64,000 bases of DNA from Adiantum capillus-veneris. Lineage: Eukaryota > Streptophyta > Polypodiopsida > Polypodiales > Pteridaceae. Of the stretch, positions 1-11,356 are shown piece after piece. Numbering within the stretch: the stretch's first letter is position 1; the number at the start of each line of letters is the position of its first letter. The translations under genes were made by a program, and so were the position numbers. The stretch lies in NCBI GenBank assembly GCA_014529385.2, contig CM043962.1, positions 41,909,598 to 41,973,597 of the forward strand, written 5' to 3'. Under the pieces are notes generated by a model. The model was not told the DNA's origin. It was given only the letters and a program-made list of their open reading frames with translations, and did not search any database.

Positions 1-560
1 ACAATCAATGCAAAGGTCACTAGCTTGCAAAAAACACTTGCAACACAATCTCTATCTTCATTGGAATCACTTATGGAGGTAACTGCCATGCAAGCAATCT
101 TTGAAAACTTTCCTTGAATCTCAATTTTAGCATTGTTATTCACTTGTGTTAAATTTCTTGAAACATGATTCTTTGGTACTAAATCAACTACTTTAAAGCT
201 GCATCTGCTTTAGCTTTACTTCTTGCATAAATTTGTTACCAAAATTCATCATAGCTAAGTAATTTGCAGCTGATCCCCATCACCTTTACTAAAAGTAACA
301 TGGCTCTTTCCAATTATTAGCTTCATTCCCACGTCCATAATCCTTGAGCTTCCATGAATAAAACCATTTGCAAAATAGTCCCACTGTGTGGCATATATTT
401 TTACCAGCTCTCGAACTTGATCGTTGAACTCGAAACTTACAACTTCTTCAAAAGGTGCAACCATCCAATCTCTGGAACTCCTCGACTCTTCATCTCTGTT
501 ACGTAGCATGCAAGGAAACCCTCTACATCATCCCCATGAAAAACACAACATTGGTCAGAT
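1..560 (-). pseudogene. Decayed Ty3/gypsy gag-like fragment
   Basis: The minus strand holds an 84-residue open stretch (255-509) flanked by broken frames. It contains APFEEVVSFEFNDQVREL followed by a W-D-Y-F segment. Just upstream is a FHGDDVEGFLACY-like stretch in another frame. The layout (F-x-G-D-x-V-x-x-F-L, then an acidic/aromatic block with a W-x-x-F core) resembles plant gypsy gag capsid regions. No zinc knuckle, protease or LTR is visible, and stops break the frame toward position 1. It is probably a retrotransposon relic cut by the window edge. The family call is an inference from short motifs; a decayed host exon is the alternative. Confidence 0.35.
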
Positions 561-1102
561 ACTTGTTATTTTTATGGTTGCATATTTGAGCTTCTATTGA
601 TTAGATTAGGGATGGCGAGTTCCACATTGTGTGCTAGTTTTATGAGCCATATTGGTCAAAGGACCGGAATTTTGGCTACTGGCAAAGTATAATGGCCAAT
701 ATTTTAAAAAAATACAAGTTTTAGGAGATAATGAATTTAACGCTCAACATGTTGTGTACTTTTGCCTACATACTATGGACACACTTTGCTATCATCCTTG
801 CACAAAGTTTGTTTTGGAATCCAAGAGCGGCATTGTGTCACTCACTGCAGTTTTGTTTTGAAGTGTCGCTTCACATGCTATTTTTAGTCATAACTTTTGA
901 TTTAAGTATCCCTTTCAATAATGCATACAACAAAGAACATGAGGTAAATGTACTATAAAAGGCACATCTAGGATTTCCTCTACCTCTTTCTTGGTTGTAT
1001 TTTTGAGATAATTGAGGAGTGCTCTCAGTCTCTACCATGGTATCCTTGATTGATGGCATAGTTTATGAGCTAGAGCACTTTGTGGGATATGAGTGTATTT
1101 CT
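560..1102. other. No recognisable gene
   Basis: Short open frames of 60-75 codons occur on both strands, but none shows a motif, a splice-flanked exon or similarity to the elements elsewhere in the window. I see nothing supportable here. Confidence 0.5.
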
Positions 1103-1801
1103 CATACTCCAAAGCCTAAGGGGAGGTTTCTTGAGATGGGATTGCCCTATGACTTTAGCCTTCTTTGTGAACCTCCCCTTGGTGTTTATGTAAAAGTCTA
1201 ATATGAGTATGCGCGAGAAGTTCCTTTAGACTATTGGCTAAGATAGATAGCAAGTGAGGAATTCATAATGAAAAATTTAGCTTGATTAGATTCAAAGCAT
1301 ACAACAATGAATTAGATTAGATGGCACTTAAATAGAGCAAAGGACCCCTTACCTAACCAATGATCCTTGAAAGAACATGGTTAAGGATAGGTAAAGTGAA
1401 GCATGATGGGGAATCATACCATATTGTTTCAAGGGAGGGAAGAAAATTTCTCACACTCCAAAGCCTAAGGGGAGGTTTCTTGAGATGGATTGCCCCTATG
1501 ACTTTAATCTTCTTTGTGAACCTCCCCTTGGTGCTTATGTAAAAGTCTAATATGAGTATGCGCGAGAAGTTCCTCTAGACTATTGGCTAAGGTAGATAGC
1601 AAGTGAGGACTTCATAATGAAAAAGTTAGCTTGATTTGATTCAAAGCATACAACAATGAATTAGATTAGATGGAACTTAGATAGAGCAAAGGATCCCTTA
1701 CCTAACCAATGATCCTCGAAAGACCATGGTTAAGGATAGGTAAAGTGAAGCAAGATTGGGAATCATACCATATTGTTTTCAAGGGAGGGAAGAAAAATGT
1801 T
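1103..1801. repeat. Tandem duplication, two copies, period 349 bp
   Basis: The segment beginning CTCCAAAGCCTAAGGGGAGG near 1107 recurs near 1456, and similarity runs through to a shared end (CAAGGGAGGGAAGAAAA) near 1433 and 1784. The copies differ by scattered substitutions and short indels, so the duplication is not recent. A short minus/plus pair within each unit (GGGGAGGTTTCTTG and GAACCTCCCC) gives it a small inverted repeat. No coding function is visible. Confidence 0.85.
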
Positions 1802-2640
1802 AAGCTTTATCTCATAAAAAAGGATAATACTTGAGTACTCCAAGCTAGAAGAAGAATAAGCTATATGACCTCCCCAAAGTACACAAGGACGAGGAAAAGA
1901 ATTTATGAGAAACAATTAAGACATTGATTCCTAGGTTTGATGCCAATATCGTCTTTGCTATGCATTATATACACATCATGAGCCTAAAGTTTTGGAAATG
2001 TATAGAATGAACCTAAACTTTGCTAAGCAAGTGGAGGAGGAGGAGATTGACAAGTAATTGAAAGTGGCCTTTGACCAATGAGTCCATGAGGTGACAAGGT
2101 GGATGTAATTTGAGAATGTTAATAAAGATGTTCAAATTTGATTGCTTGGTCGCGCGGTTCCCTTCCCGAGCTAACCTTTCTCAGTAGATTCTATCTAGGA
2201 GGCCACTTGCACACCAAAGGAGGATGTTAACATGCAATCACTCTCCATGAGCCATCTAGCATGAAATTCACAAAACCACCAGCACTTGTTGATCTTTCCA
2301 AGGCATGTATGAACTAGAAGTTGCATCTACTCCTCTTCCCCATGGCCGCCGATGAAATGGTGGTGTAGTGGTAACAATTTTCCTTTAATTTCAAGCTATT
2401 GCCCCAACAAAAAAAAACATAAAAATTGAAAAACTAGAAAACCCCAGAATATTTCTTTGATAGAAAAGAAGAAGCCAATCTAGTTTTATTTAGATACTTG
2501 GAATGGAGCCTTTCTTTCTCCCCCAAAAAGAATAAATGATTGGCTCAATGTGAGTGTTCTTCAGCCAGCATTTCATACAAGCATAGAGATCTAGCTAGCA
2601 TGAATGCAGAGTCAACATTTAGGATTCAATTGTGTCTGCC
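1802..2640. other. No recognisable gene
   Basis: This is AT-rich sequence with no long open frame on either strand. A short stretch near 2357 (GGTGGTGTAGTGGTAACAA) resembles a tRNA A box, but no B box or acceptor stem follows, so no RNA gene is called. Confidence 0.45.
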
Positions 2641-2773
2641 AGTAGAATCGCGTTATCTTTTCCGGCATGACGCTTCATCTGCGTAATGAAACATTCTTTG
2701 TTAGCAAAAACTCCAACTTAGCACCACACATACATACACCACTCTCAAATTCACGTACTCAAGAGCCCAACAG

Positions 2774-3043
2774 TTACATTGAAGTCTTCATGTACCCAGC
2801 CAATATGTTTGCAGAAAGTACTGGGATGTGCATCCGACCCATTTTGCTGTCCACGGCATACATGCCTGTATTCAATTCAGTAATTTTATTATTTACCTTC
2901 CTGAAGATGCTATTCTCTTTCGTCCGCTTCGGCACTAAAGATTCGCCCACCTCAGCCAATTCAGCATTCTTGCTTACATTTGTCAAGGATTTTTCCTGCC
3001 AACCCAGCTTTATGCTGCTCCTGGAGCTTCCTCTGCCAAACAA
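2774..3043 (-). other. Possible additional exons of the 3.2-3.9 kb gene
   Basis: A continuous minus-strand frame of 89 codons contains a basic/acidic stretch (SKNAELAEVGESLVPKRTK) that ends at AGGAAG|GTAAAT (2897/2896). It is preceded by an acceptor-like TTTGGCAG (ending at 3033). A further acceptor-like ATACAG precedes a final short frame ending in TAA. The codon content looks more protein-like than neighbouring random frames. The in-frame link to the upstream exons is not clear, because the preceding exon already ends in TAA. It could be an alternative 3' end, a pseudogene part, or chance. Confidence 0.25.
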
Positions 3044-3177
3044 ACATGCAGCATTTTGTCCCCACTACTTGACGTGCAGACTCATTGTTGCTAAAATGCA
3101 TACAGTAGTGATAAATCAAGGTAGAAAAAGCAAAATGCTTACGTGCCAAGATTTTGATGGTAAGGCAAGTTTTCCTT

Positions 3178-3932
3178 TAATCTCCCCCTTTTCGAGCTTG
3201 CAACAAATGCAGACTTGTTGATGCCGTTTTGGATTTTTGCGTCGAGCTTCCGAAGCTCTACCAGCTAAAACACACAAAACAACAGGAAATCGCATTAATC
3301 ATAGTGACTATACCCTAATTGTAACCAATGTATGGACTTTAATGGCAGACACAACAGCTATCTCATGCAGTGGAATGACAAAAGAAGGCTCTTACATTTG
3401 TGCTGGCCCCTAAAACCTTCGACGATCTGTGCCTCTGCATTGCTCCTTCAAAGCGTCTCGGTCGATGATGCTGCACTTCCTCCGGCGGAAGCAAGCCCTT
3501 CCCAAAAGGGAAGGGCGGGGTGAACTGCTTCTTGAGAATCTGCTTGAACCCTTGCCAAGATGCATGGTTACAAGGTTTCTTGATGGGGAGAGCTGAACAA
3601 GCAGGATTCGGCATGTCGAAGCGCTTGGATCGATCAGGATTACTGAGTTCCTGCACGAGTATGCCCTTCTCCCATCTCCTCGTCGAATCTGAGGGAATTT
3701 TATGCTCATCTTGAGCTTGACCTGCTGCAAGCACTTCCTCTTTCCAGCCTTTCTGTGCTTCACCCACATCCAGACGTGTCAAAGTGCTAGAGCTCGGCAC
3801 ATTCAACAGACGCGTCTTGTCTGTGGTGAGTTGATCGTCTTCTTCCTCCTCGATGGCCCCTTGCCAACCCTTCTCATATGAATCTTCTACTCTTTGCCAT
3901 CTCCGCTTGCCAGCAGGAAGCATAGTGAGCAT
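3178..3932 (-). CDS. Possible two-exon host gene, unknown function (about 207 aa)
   Basis: On the minus strand a 179-codon exon (3932-3396, starting ATG CTC ACT ATG) ends at AAT|GTAAGA. A pyrimidine-rich acceptor (TTGTGTGTTTTAG) precedes 3264. Joining the two across a 131-bp GT-AG intron keeps the frame and gives 28 more codons, ending at TAA at 3178-3180. The product is charged and low in hydrophobic segments. It has an acidic EEEEDD patch near residue 30, a basic middle, and a short helical C-terminal LRKLDAKIQ stretch. I recognise no family. A GA/CT-rich tract at about 3950-3983 would lie in the 5' UTR, as is common in plant genes. Further open sequence on the same strand at 2774-3043 has its own GT and AG signals and may be extra exons or 3' UTR. 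It could be a gene relic. Confidence 0.4.
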
Positions 3933-4199
3933 TCTTTCAAGCAGAGCTCACACTCACTCTCTCTCTCTCTCTGTCTCTCTCTCGTATGTTTCTCTGCTGC
4001 GCATGACCGTTTTATCAACGGCCCTTTGTATTTGGTCCTCTCGAGTCCGAGTCCTGACAAAGGAGAAAAATGTCCTGACGGGGAAAATAAAACCTCACCA
4101 CAGCAGGAATCTCAAACCTCCTGTGAAGTCCAATGCTCTAGGTCAAATTTTTCAACGTAATGAGAGGCACTATTGGGAAGAATTAAATGACAGACTTCT

Positions 4200-6194
4200 T
4201 GAGAAAGCTTGACACCTTCTTGAGAGATATGCCCATGCTTTGTAGCCCCTTAAATGAAAGTGAGAGATATTTCTTTTGATTAACAAAGGCCAAAAATCAG
4301 TAGAAGAAGAAGCTCTTGCCACAAGCAAGATGAGTTAGATTGATAATGGCAAGTCCTCCTTGATCTTTTGGGCTACAACAGACATCCCAAGAGACTTTTG
4401 GCACTCTGTGAATTTCTTTTGAAACCATAGTATATACTTTTTTTCAGCTGCACCTGAGAAGGAGACCAACATGACAAGAAAAAGATCAGAGAAGAAAATA
4501 AGTAGTGGTTTAGAAAAAAAACTGTGGCTGAAAGTTTTGCCATTTGAAAAGCTTCTTCATGATCCTTTCCAACACCCAGTCCCATCTTTGGTTGAAAGAG
4601 ACATTGAAACCCATAGGGATCCCAAGTAATCTGAAGATCTAGCCTTCCTTAATTTCTTTCCATCCAACCTATACAATAATTGTTGGTGTTGGTCCTTCCA
4701 AAGTTCTATACCTTGTCTTGAAGTGGTTGATGTGATCGAGCCACTAGCCAGACATTAGATATTAAGACAAGCCCAAAAATTATCAATTGATTGCACTTTA
4801 TTTCTAGCATTAATTGTCCTTTGAGACATTAAATCTTTGATAAGCCAGCCCAAAGCATCAAAAGAAATTGCATAAAGTAAGGGAAACAATAGACAACCTT
4901 GTCTGATGGACTTGCGTAAAGGAATGGGGTCAATAAGAGTGCCATTGTCTGCAATCTTGGCTGATGCATTCACAAAAAGGATATGAACACATCTGATGAA
5001 CAGCCTGCCCATACCCATATCCTGAAGACTTTGCAAGAAAAACTCCCATTCAAGTATGTCATAGCCAAAATCAATTTTGAAGAAAACATAGTTCTGGTTG
5101 GATTCTTGTGCGTGTTCAATCCCGTCCCATAGTGCTGTGATAGCATCAAGAATGAACCTCCCTTTAATGAAACCTTTCTGTGTTTTCAAAATGAACTAGT
5201 CCATGAGAGGGCTAAGTCTCCCGGCTAAAGCTATAGAAAAGATCTTATATACAAAAGTCAAACAAGTGATAGGTTTCCAGTTAGACAGGTCGTCCCTTGA
5301 GCCCTTCTCGTGTATGAGATTTACTACACTAGCATTAATAGAGGAGGAAAGAGTTCCTATAGCGAGGGCTTCTTGCCAAACACCAGAAACAGATAAGGAG
5401 TCAGAAAATCATGATAATCTATGCAAAATTCGTTGGGCACACCATCAATCCCAAGAGATTTACCATTTTTAAACTTTCCAATAGTTTCTTTGATCTCCCC
5501 CTCTGAAATAGGTAAGTCCCGCAAAACAGCAATGTGCTTGGGCACTGTTTTCTTTCTTACTTGGGCAATTTTTACCCTTGCATTAATGATTTCTTGATTT
5601 TTTGAGGGGAGAGGGGAGAAAATATTGGAAAAGTATTTTCTGGTGATCTCCACATTTTCCTAATGAGAGGATGCATGATGACCATCAACTTTTTTTAAGA
5701 AGGGAATAAAATCCTTGCATTTCTTTCTTTTTTAAAAGAGAAAAAAATTGTTTATTTTCCTGTCTATTTTTCTAGGCTAGAACTGCCTGGTCCAAGTAAG
5801 GGCACCCTGAGCTTCCATGAGCTCCTCCCTCCTAAGCTGGCCTTTCATATTTTTGAGCTCAAGGGATGACTTTTCTGACTTAGAGTTTGCTTCAAGCAAA
5901 GAAATTTGCTTACTTATCATCATTCTTTTGTTAGACCTTATTTCTTTAGCTTTCTTTTTGAAAACAATTAAAGCCTTTTGAGTACTCTTAAATAGCGTCA
6001 TCCCAAGCTGAAAAAGCATTTTTCTTCAGACTAAAAGAGTTTTCAAAAATTTTCTTGATCTTTGCTTTGACAAAAGCCAGTTTAAATAAAGAAATGTCCA
6101 AGTGTGGCCAGCCAGCCTTGAAAGAATGCTCACCTTTGTGAAGTTCAAACAGTAAGGCTTTATGACTAGAGGTAGATAGGCTACGCACATGCAC
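4200..6194 (-). pseudogene. L1-type LINE, reverse transcriptase region, dead
   Basis: Reading leftward, fragments follow plant L1 order. First is an endonuclease C-terminal piece near 6150 (SHKALLFEL). Next is the RT N-terminal block with NGKSLGIDGVPNEF (about 5420-5470), then WKPITCLT-like and QKGFIKGRFILDAI (about 5145-5185), then LRKSIRQGC and PLLYAISFDALGWL (about 4850-4920). Post-RT sequence (LGIPMGFNVSF and W-D-W-V-L-E-R-I) continues to about 4200. The catalytic F-A-D-D block expected after DALGWL is missing, and the frame shifts several times. No poly(A) tail is visible at the left end. The element encoded endonuclease and RT for target-primed retrotransposition and is now inactive. 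Confidence 0.8.
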
Positions 6195-6389
6195 GGTTGG
6201 GAGTGAGAGTCCGGTAGAGGGTGGCCGTGCTCAACCCATCAACAACTTACGCACATGCAAACCCGTTCGAGTGGCGATTCTTCTTGTAGCAGCAGGGTCC
6301 ACAACTTTTCGCACGTTGCAGACTACATAGACCTGCCAACCCTCTTCCCGCCAAGCGAACAATTCGGCTACGGCTATCAAACATAGCTG

Positions 6390-7211
6390 CCTCATGTGGT
6401 TGGTTCTACATCAAGGAATTTGGACATGAACCAAAGCAAAGAACTTAGGGATATTTGATGGAACCTGTTCAAGGTGTAAGTGTTAGGAAGAGTCCACTAC
6501 CCATCTCTTTGTAACTTGTAAATGTAATATCCACTTAAAAACTGCATTACAAAAAGCTTGCGATAAATAAAGATTATCACTAAGCTGGAAATCCCTCCTC
6601 CTAGGGGAATGCAGTTTCATGGATGTTCCTCTTTGGACGTGCCTGCGAGGCTCCTTTCTATTCCATATATGGTTAGAGAGAAAAAATGCTACTCATGGTG
6701 CAAATCAATCTTCATTGTCAATCCCTTTGGCCATCAGTTTCAGGCAGTGTTCCGAAAAAATGCGTCTCAGTTTGATATCATGCCGTTTCAATTTCAAAAA
6801 TGCCGTTGAGAGCAAGGGGAAAGGGAAAATTTCCGGTCCAAAATAGAGAAACAAAAGGGTTAAAACCCAAAAAATGACATAATTTTCAAAAATTTCCTCT
6901 TGACAAAATGAAGAAAATGAATTTTGCATCTTTGGAAAAATGATTTTTCCCGAACACTGGAACTTTCAGAGGTATCATGAATACTCTTGATATGGTCCAG
7001 GAAGCTTCAAGCATTGAAGTTGAGGATATTCATTCGATCGTTAGATGGCAAAGATGGAGACATGAGAGTTTTTCTCTTTATGATTACTCTATGATTTTCT
7101 TGATTGTTAGATACCTTCCCCAATGATGTATGTTTTCCCATTCTTTTCTTTATGCAAGGATGACCCCTTTCCCTCATAAGGGGTAGTTGTACTTTCCCTT
7201 TAAAAAAAAAA
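6390..7211 (+). pseudogene. LINE 3' end with zf-RVT domain and poly(A) tail
   Basis: Plus-strand frames near 6400-6600 give MWLVLHQGIW, then GIFDGTCSRC, ESTTHLFVTC and LLLGECS. This is the pattern of the zinc-binding domain at the C terminus of plant LINE proteins (zf-RVT, with C-x2-C and H-x4-C). The 3' end lies at CTTTAAAAAAAAAA (7198-7211), a poly(A)-like tail. The rest of the protein is missing, so this is a typical 5'-truncated LINE insertion. A MITE interrupts it at 6744-6963. It lies back to back with the minus-strand LINE on its left, so the two are separate insertions. Confidence 0.65.
6744..6963. mobile_element. MITE copy A, about 220 bp, with short terminal inverted repeats
   Basis: The left end CAGTGTTCCGAAAAAATG (6745) and the right end ATTTTTCCCGAACACTG (to 6959) are inverted repeats. 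Flanks AGTTTCAGG and ACTTTCAGAGG look like an imperfect 9-11 bp target duplication. The interior is AT-rich without coding sequence. A second copy, in the opposite orientation, is at 16386-16603. The length, TIRs and lack of coding suggest a non-autonomous DNA transposon. A Mutator-like origin is inferred only from the duplication length; a hAT origin is the alternative. Confidence 0.6.
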
Positions 7212-7214
7212 TTA

Positions 7215-7219
7215 ATTCA
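7215..7219. repeat. Target-site duplication ATTCA, left
   Basis: This matches ATTCA directly right of the gypsy element at 16125-16129. A 5-bp duplication is the usual integrase signature for Ty3/gypsy. Confidence 0.85.
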
Positions 7220-8411
7220 TGTACATTTAATGGCCTAGTAACTTGTGTGTAGTGGAAAATAGCACGAACATAGTGAGCACTTCATTAGAATAGATTCCTA
7301 ATGAGAATAACAAGAGTGCTTGGGTGGAGAGAGCAACAAAAAGTATAACACCTAGTTAGTTAGCATGAACAATACTTCAAAAGAGAGAGAAATTAAGCTA
7401 TTGACAACAATTGAGGACCGGATTTGCATGGAGCCGGTCCCCCCTCCAAAAGGCTTTGTATTATGGTTTCTCCCATCAAGAGAGACATTTTACAATACAA
7501 TTCTTTGTGTTCCTTCAATACTAGCTAGTGCAATGAAGATGGAAACTTCAAGCACTAAGCAAAAAACTTATCAAATACAACATCAATTCCCTCACAGTCT
7601 CAGACCCAAGACCTCACACACCTTTGAAGATGGTGAGAGCTAGCGGGGTATGAGAGTAGATTGAGAGGAAGAAGGAGTAGTCTTACGAGAAAGATGTACA
7701 TCTCCTCACATAATCACTCATATTAGCATAGCTTAGCTTAGTAATTAGCATGGTAGAGGAGATGAGCATGCATTGAAGCTTGGCTCTTGGTTGGATTTGC
7801 ATCACAAAGCCAAGAGTTGTTGGTGTGGGCCTCCCTTCTCACAAGCTTAGAGTAGGTGATAATCTTTCCATTAAAGCTTGAAAAGGAGAGAGAGAGTCTT
7901 TTTTCTTCACACATTAGTTTGTGTGAGTGTGTGTGGATAATGCCTTGACAAAATCAGCCCTCTCTCTCTCTTGGTCGACCCCTCTTGCTATTTGCTCATG
8001 CTGCAACCCTATTGGCCCTTCCTAGGCTTAGCCAATGAGTATCAAGAAGCATAAGTGATAGCCTTCTAACATGTGTCCCCCTTTCCCCTTTTGTGAGAGC
8101 TTTAGGTAATTAATAAATGCAACTAAACTCTCATTGGACCCCTTTGCCTCATGGCCAATAGGAATCAGGCAAGCCATTGGGCTGCTGAATGCTCATTGGA
8201 CCCCTTGGGAGACTGTCCAATAGTCTTCTAGAGAGCTTAATTCCTATTGGTTCTTTTATTAAGTGTTTTTAAATTAATTAAACTAGGTTTACTTTAGCAT
8301 AATTCTCATTTTTCCACCTCCATGGTCATCCAATAGGATTTGAGTACACCTTGTGGGCATCTGGGCTAGGGAGCTGACATGTGTCCCTCATTCCCTTTGT
8401 GTAAAGGGAGC

Positions 8412-8471
<60 letters not shown>

Positions 8472-8845
8472 CTCTCTCATCCCCTACTTCCAGGGCTCAC
8501 CCCCTCCTATGTAGGACTTGTGAAGAATTTTTGGGACACACACTAAGCATCCAATTTCCCTAGTGTTTGACCTTTGGAGACAACCTTTGAATTTTGGAAC
8601 CTTAGCATTTTGGAAGTCTTAATGGGCTGAACCTTAGGGTCTTTTAAGCCCATTGTTGCACATTGCTCTTTTGCAGATGGCCCCTCCTTTGGATCCCTAT
8701 TTTCCCTCCTTTGGATCTCTATTGTGGCCGGTCTGCCAGCTTAACCAATATTCTAACCTTTTCTCCCTTGGCACTTCCCCATATTAAATGATCAGTTTAA
8801 CATGAGAAAATCATTTAGGAGAATTAGATATTAGTTATTATGAAA
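7220..8845 (-). repeat. Gypsy 3' LTR (left copy)
   Basis: This is a 1626-bp repeat starting TGTACATTTAATGG. It is collinear with the right LTR but carries substitutions and small indels. It includes a (GT)n tract at 8413-8469 of about 57 bp. The 92-codon plus-strand open frame near 7365 is present in both LTRs, shows no motif, and is probably fortuitous. Confidence 0.9.
8413..8469. repeat. (GT)n microsatellite in left LTR
   Basis: About 28 GT units. The homologous tract in the right LTR (15738-15770) has about 16, so the lengths have diverged since insertion. Confidence 0.95.
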
Positions 8846-9219
8846 ATAGCTCTCTCTTGAAATCATAGTCGTCCTTGACTATGGGGTAGAGAAGATAAAG
8901 CATATTCATTAGTCCTTTTTCTAGCGGGTAGAGGATCCCTATGTTACTCTACGACATCATTCCAGAATGGATGACTGATTCATTTGGTACTTGAGAGCCC
9001 AAGTTGCCGCAAGCATGTTTGCACATTAGTCCTATCAATCTTCCATAGCAAAGTGACAAGCTCTACTTGGTGTTCGGGAGATGTCGTCTCTGCAAACTTG
9101 ATCTAAGCATGTATACTACTTCATTTTTGTGCACAATAAAGAAAAAGAGAGTCTTATAAGACAAAAAACATTGTTCATTTTTAACATTTGTACATTTGCT
9201 TACTCTTGGGAAGCATTGT

Positions 9220-9517
9220 AAGCATTGACAACGTTTAGGTTATCCTTTAGTTGTATGCCTTGCATCCATCTAGCATCTTCAATAGGATCATTCTTAAACT
9301 TAATAAGATATCATCGGATAGTCTTACCGCCTCTTATTACCTTGTCTTCATGTCGGAGAATGGACTCGGGCTCCGGCACCTTTTCTTGGTCCTCGATCTC
9401 CGGTGGGTCTTCAATAGTTGGTTCTTGAGGTGGCTCTCCTTTGTAAGGCTTTAGTAGGCTCACATGGAAAGCATTGTGTATAAGCCAATGGTTGGGCAAC
9501 TTGAGTTGATAGGCCAT
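9220..9517 (-). pseudogene. Gypsy integrase tail with chromodomain, interrupted
   Basis: On the minus strand, LPNHWLIHNAFHVSLLKPY (the GPY/F-like end of a gypsy integrase) leads through an acidic/proline linker (EPTIEDPPEIEDQEKVPEPE). A chromodomain-like block follows: SILRHEDKVIRGG, then YLIKFKN, then EDARWM. Chromodomains bind modified histones and steer integration into heterochromatin in chromoviruses. A TGA codon at 9311-9313 sits where an Arg (CGA) would be expected between the two chromodomain strands, so the domain is truncated. Confidence 0.75.
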
Positions 9518-9639
9518 CTCATTGATTGGCCTAAGAATCTAGAAGGGACCATAGTACCTTTTTGCTAGCTTAGCATAGTACTTTTGGTGTCCCGTAGGAT
9601 TCTGGCCCATCGTGTGCCTTAATTGAGCCTTGGGAAATT

Positions 9640-10821
9640 TTAGTAAGACCCAATAATTTTCTTTAAGGGCTTGGGATCTTCTGTGCTTGTCACCTGCAGC
9701 CTTTTGCCTTTGCTATGAGATAGAGATAGCATCCTTAATCTTTTGGAAAGATTCTTGTAGGTCTCGGCTATACTATCTGCAACAAAGATCTTCCCGTGTA
9801 CCTTAAGTAGCAGGGGACTTTTTGATCTTCCCTCAATTACCTCAAAAGGTGCTTTTCCCGTGGAAGTATGCACAGTGTTATTGTAGGCATACTCCACTAA
9901 GGGTAAGTACTTCTTCCGTTGGGATTTTTGATCTACTTCCGTTACATAGGCTTTTAATAGATCGAGAATTGTTAGGTTAGCTATTTCACTTTGGCCATTC
10001 ATTTGCGGGTGATAGGCCAAAGAGAAATTTAGCCTTGTTCCTAAATTCTCAAAGAGACCCTTCCAAAAATTACTGGTCATTCTAGGATCTCTATCCGACA
10101 CTATAGACATTGGCAAGCCATGGTACTTGAAGATTTTGGAAATGAAGAGGATTGCCATTTGATGGCCTTTGATAGTCTTTTTGACAGGTATAAAATGAGT
10201 TTGTTTACTGAACCTATCTACTATCGTCCATATTCCCGTATTCCCATGGATAGACTTAGGCAATCCAAAGATAAAATCCATGGATATGCTCTCCCATGGT
10301 CAATTAGGGATTGGCAAAGGTTGAAGCAATCCAGGTTGCTTCCGTCTATTAAACTTCGTCTTTTGGCATACTACACATTTAGAAACATACTCTTGTATGT
10401 TTGCTTTTATGGTAGGCCAATAGAAATATGTTTCAATTCCCTTGAGGGTAGACTGAATCCCTCTATGCCCCGCATAAGGAGGAGCATGAGATTCATACAT
10501 TACTTTCTCACGTAGTGAGTTGTTAACGCATAGTCTATTGCCATAGAAAAGATAACCATCTTGTAAGGTAAATGGTTCCTCTTTCTTCTCTAATGCAAGG
10601 GCTGAAATCACCTCTCTAAAATTGGGATCAATAGCATACTCATCTATCATAGAAGATAGATCATTGTGAGTTTCTATGGAAACTGCATTCACTCTCGGCC
10701 GTCTTGAGAGTGCATCGGCTACTTGATTATGTTTGCCAACAATGTGAGCAATATGAAAATGAATTTGCGAAAGGAAATTTGCCCACCTCATTTGTTTGTT
10801 GGAGAGCTTGGTCTGCGTCAT
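9640..10821 (-). pseudogene. Gypsy integrase (zinc-binding domain and catalytic core)
   Basis: The N-terminal part (10821-10300) carries the H-x-H...C-x2-C zinc-binding module: HAPPYAGHRG, about 30 residues, then CVVCQKTK. After one in-frame stop near 10297 the core follows (10281-9640). In this 213-residue segment the acidic triad is Asp2 (MDFIFG), Asp63 (SDRDPRM) and Glu99 (GQSEI), with 35 residues between the last two, matching D,D35E. The core catalyses strand transfer of the retrotransposon cDNA. All catalytic residues are present, but the internal stop and the later chromodomain stop disable the full-length product. Confidence 0.9.
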
Positions 10822-11356
10822 GAAGTACTTAAGACTTTGGTGATCCGTTCGCAGAATGAAAGGAGTCCCCGATAAATAGTGCTTCCATGAGTCTAAGGCA
10901 TGTAGAACTGCAAGGAGTTTCTTTCAATATATGCCTAGAGCTTGCTCAACAGGGTCGAGCCTTCGACTTTCATAGGCTATGGCGTGCCCTTCTTGGAGTA
11001 AAACAACTCCAAGGCAATCACCACAAGCATCACATTGGACCTCAAATGGCTTTGAGAGACCCGGTAGTGTAAGCACAGGGTGAGAGATAAGCTTTTCTTT
11101 AAGCTTTTTGAAAGCATTGTTCTCCTTGACAGACCATGTATACCTAACATTTTTCTTTGTTAGGTCATGTAATGGTCTTGTAATTTGTGAGAACTTTTCT
11201 ATGAAGCGTCTATAGTATGCACACATACCTATAAAGCTTCTTAGTTCATGAAGATTCCTTGGTTTAGGCCATCCTTTTATTACCTCTAGCTTTGATGGAT
11301 CCATTTGGATGCCATCTTGAGAGATAATGTGACCTAAATACTGAATCTCTTGCGAG
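10822..11356 (-). pseudogene. Gypsy RNase H region
   Basis: Minus-strand frame with MDPSKLEVIKGWP, RSFIGMCAYYRRFI and then PFEVQCDACGDCLGVVLLQEGHAIAYESRRL, followed after a stop (near 10923) by LRTDHQSLKYF and ADALSRRP. This is the standard Ty3 connection plus RNase H domain, in the same frame as the integrase. The link to the RT on the right needs a one-base frame change near 11355, where the SQEIQYLGHII segment switches frame. RNase H would degrade the RNA strand during reverse transcription. Confidence 0.85.

Noticed and set aside
2357-2400. tRNA-like A box
   Set aside because: No B box, acceptor stem or anticodon stem can be paired.
2950-2978. Intron between GT at 2977 and AG at 2951 on the minus strand
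   Set aside because: It would be about 26 bases long, too short for a plant intron; the frame is continuous across it.
7365-7643. 92-codon plus-strand frame in the gypsy LTR, present again at 14675-14953
   Set aside because: Both copies lie at the same place in the two LTRs, so conservation reflects LTR duplication; no motif or separate promoter.
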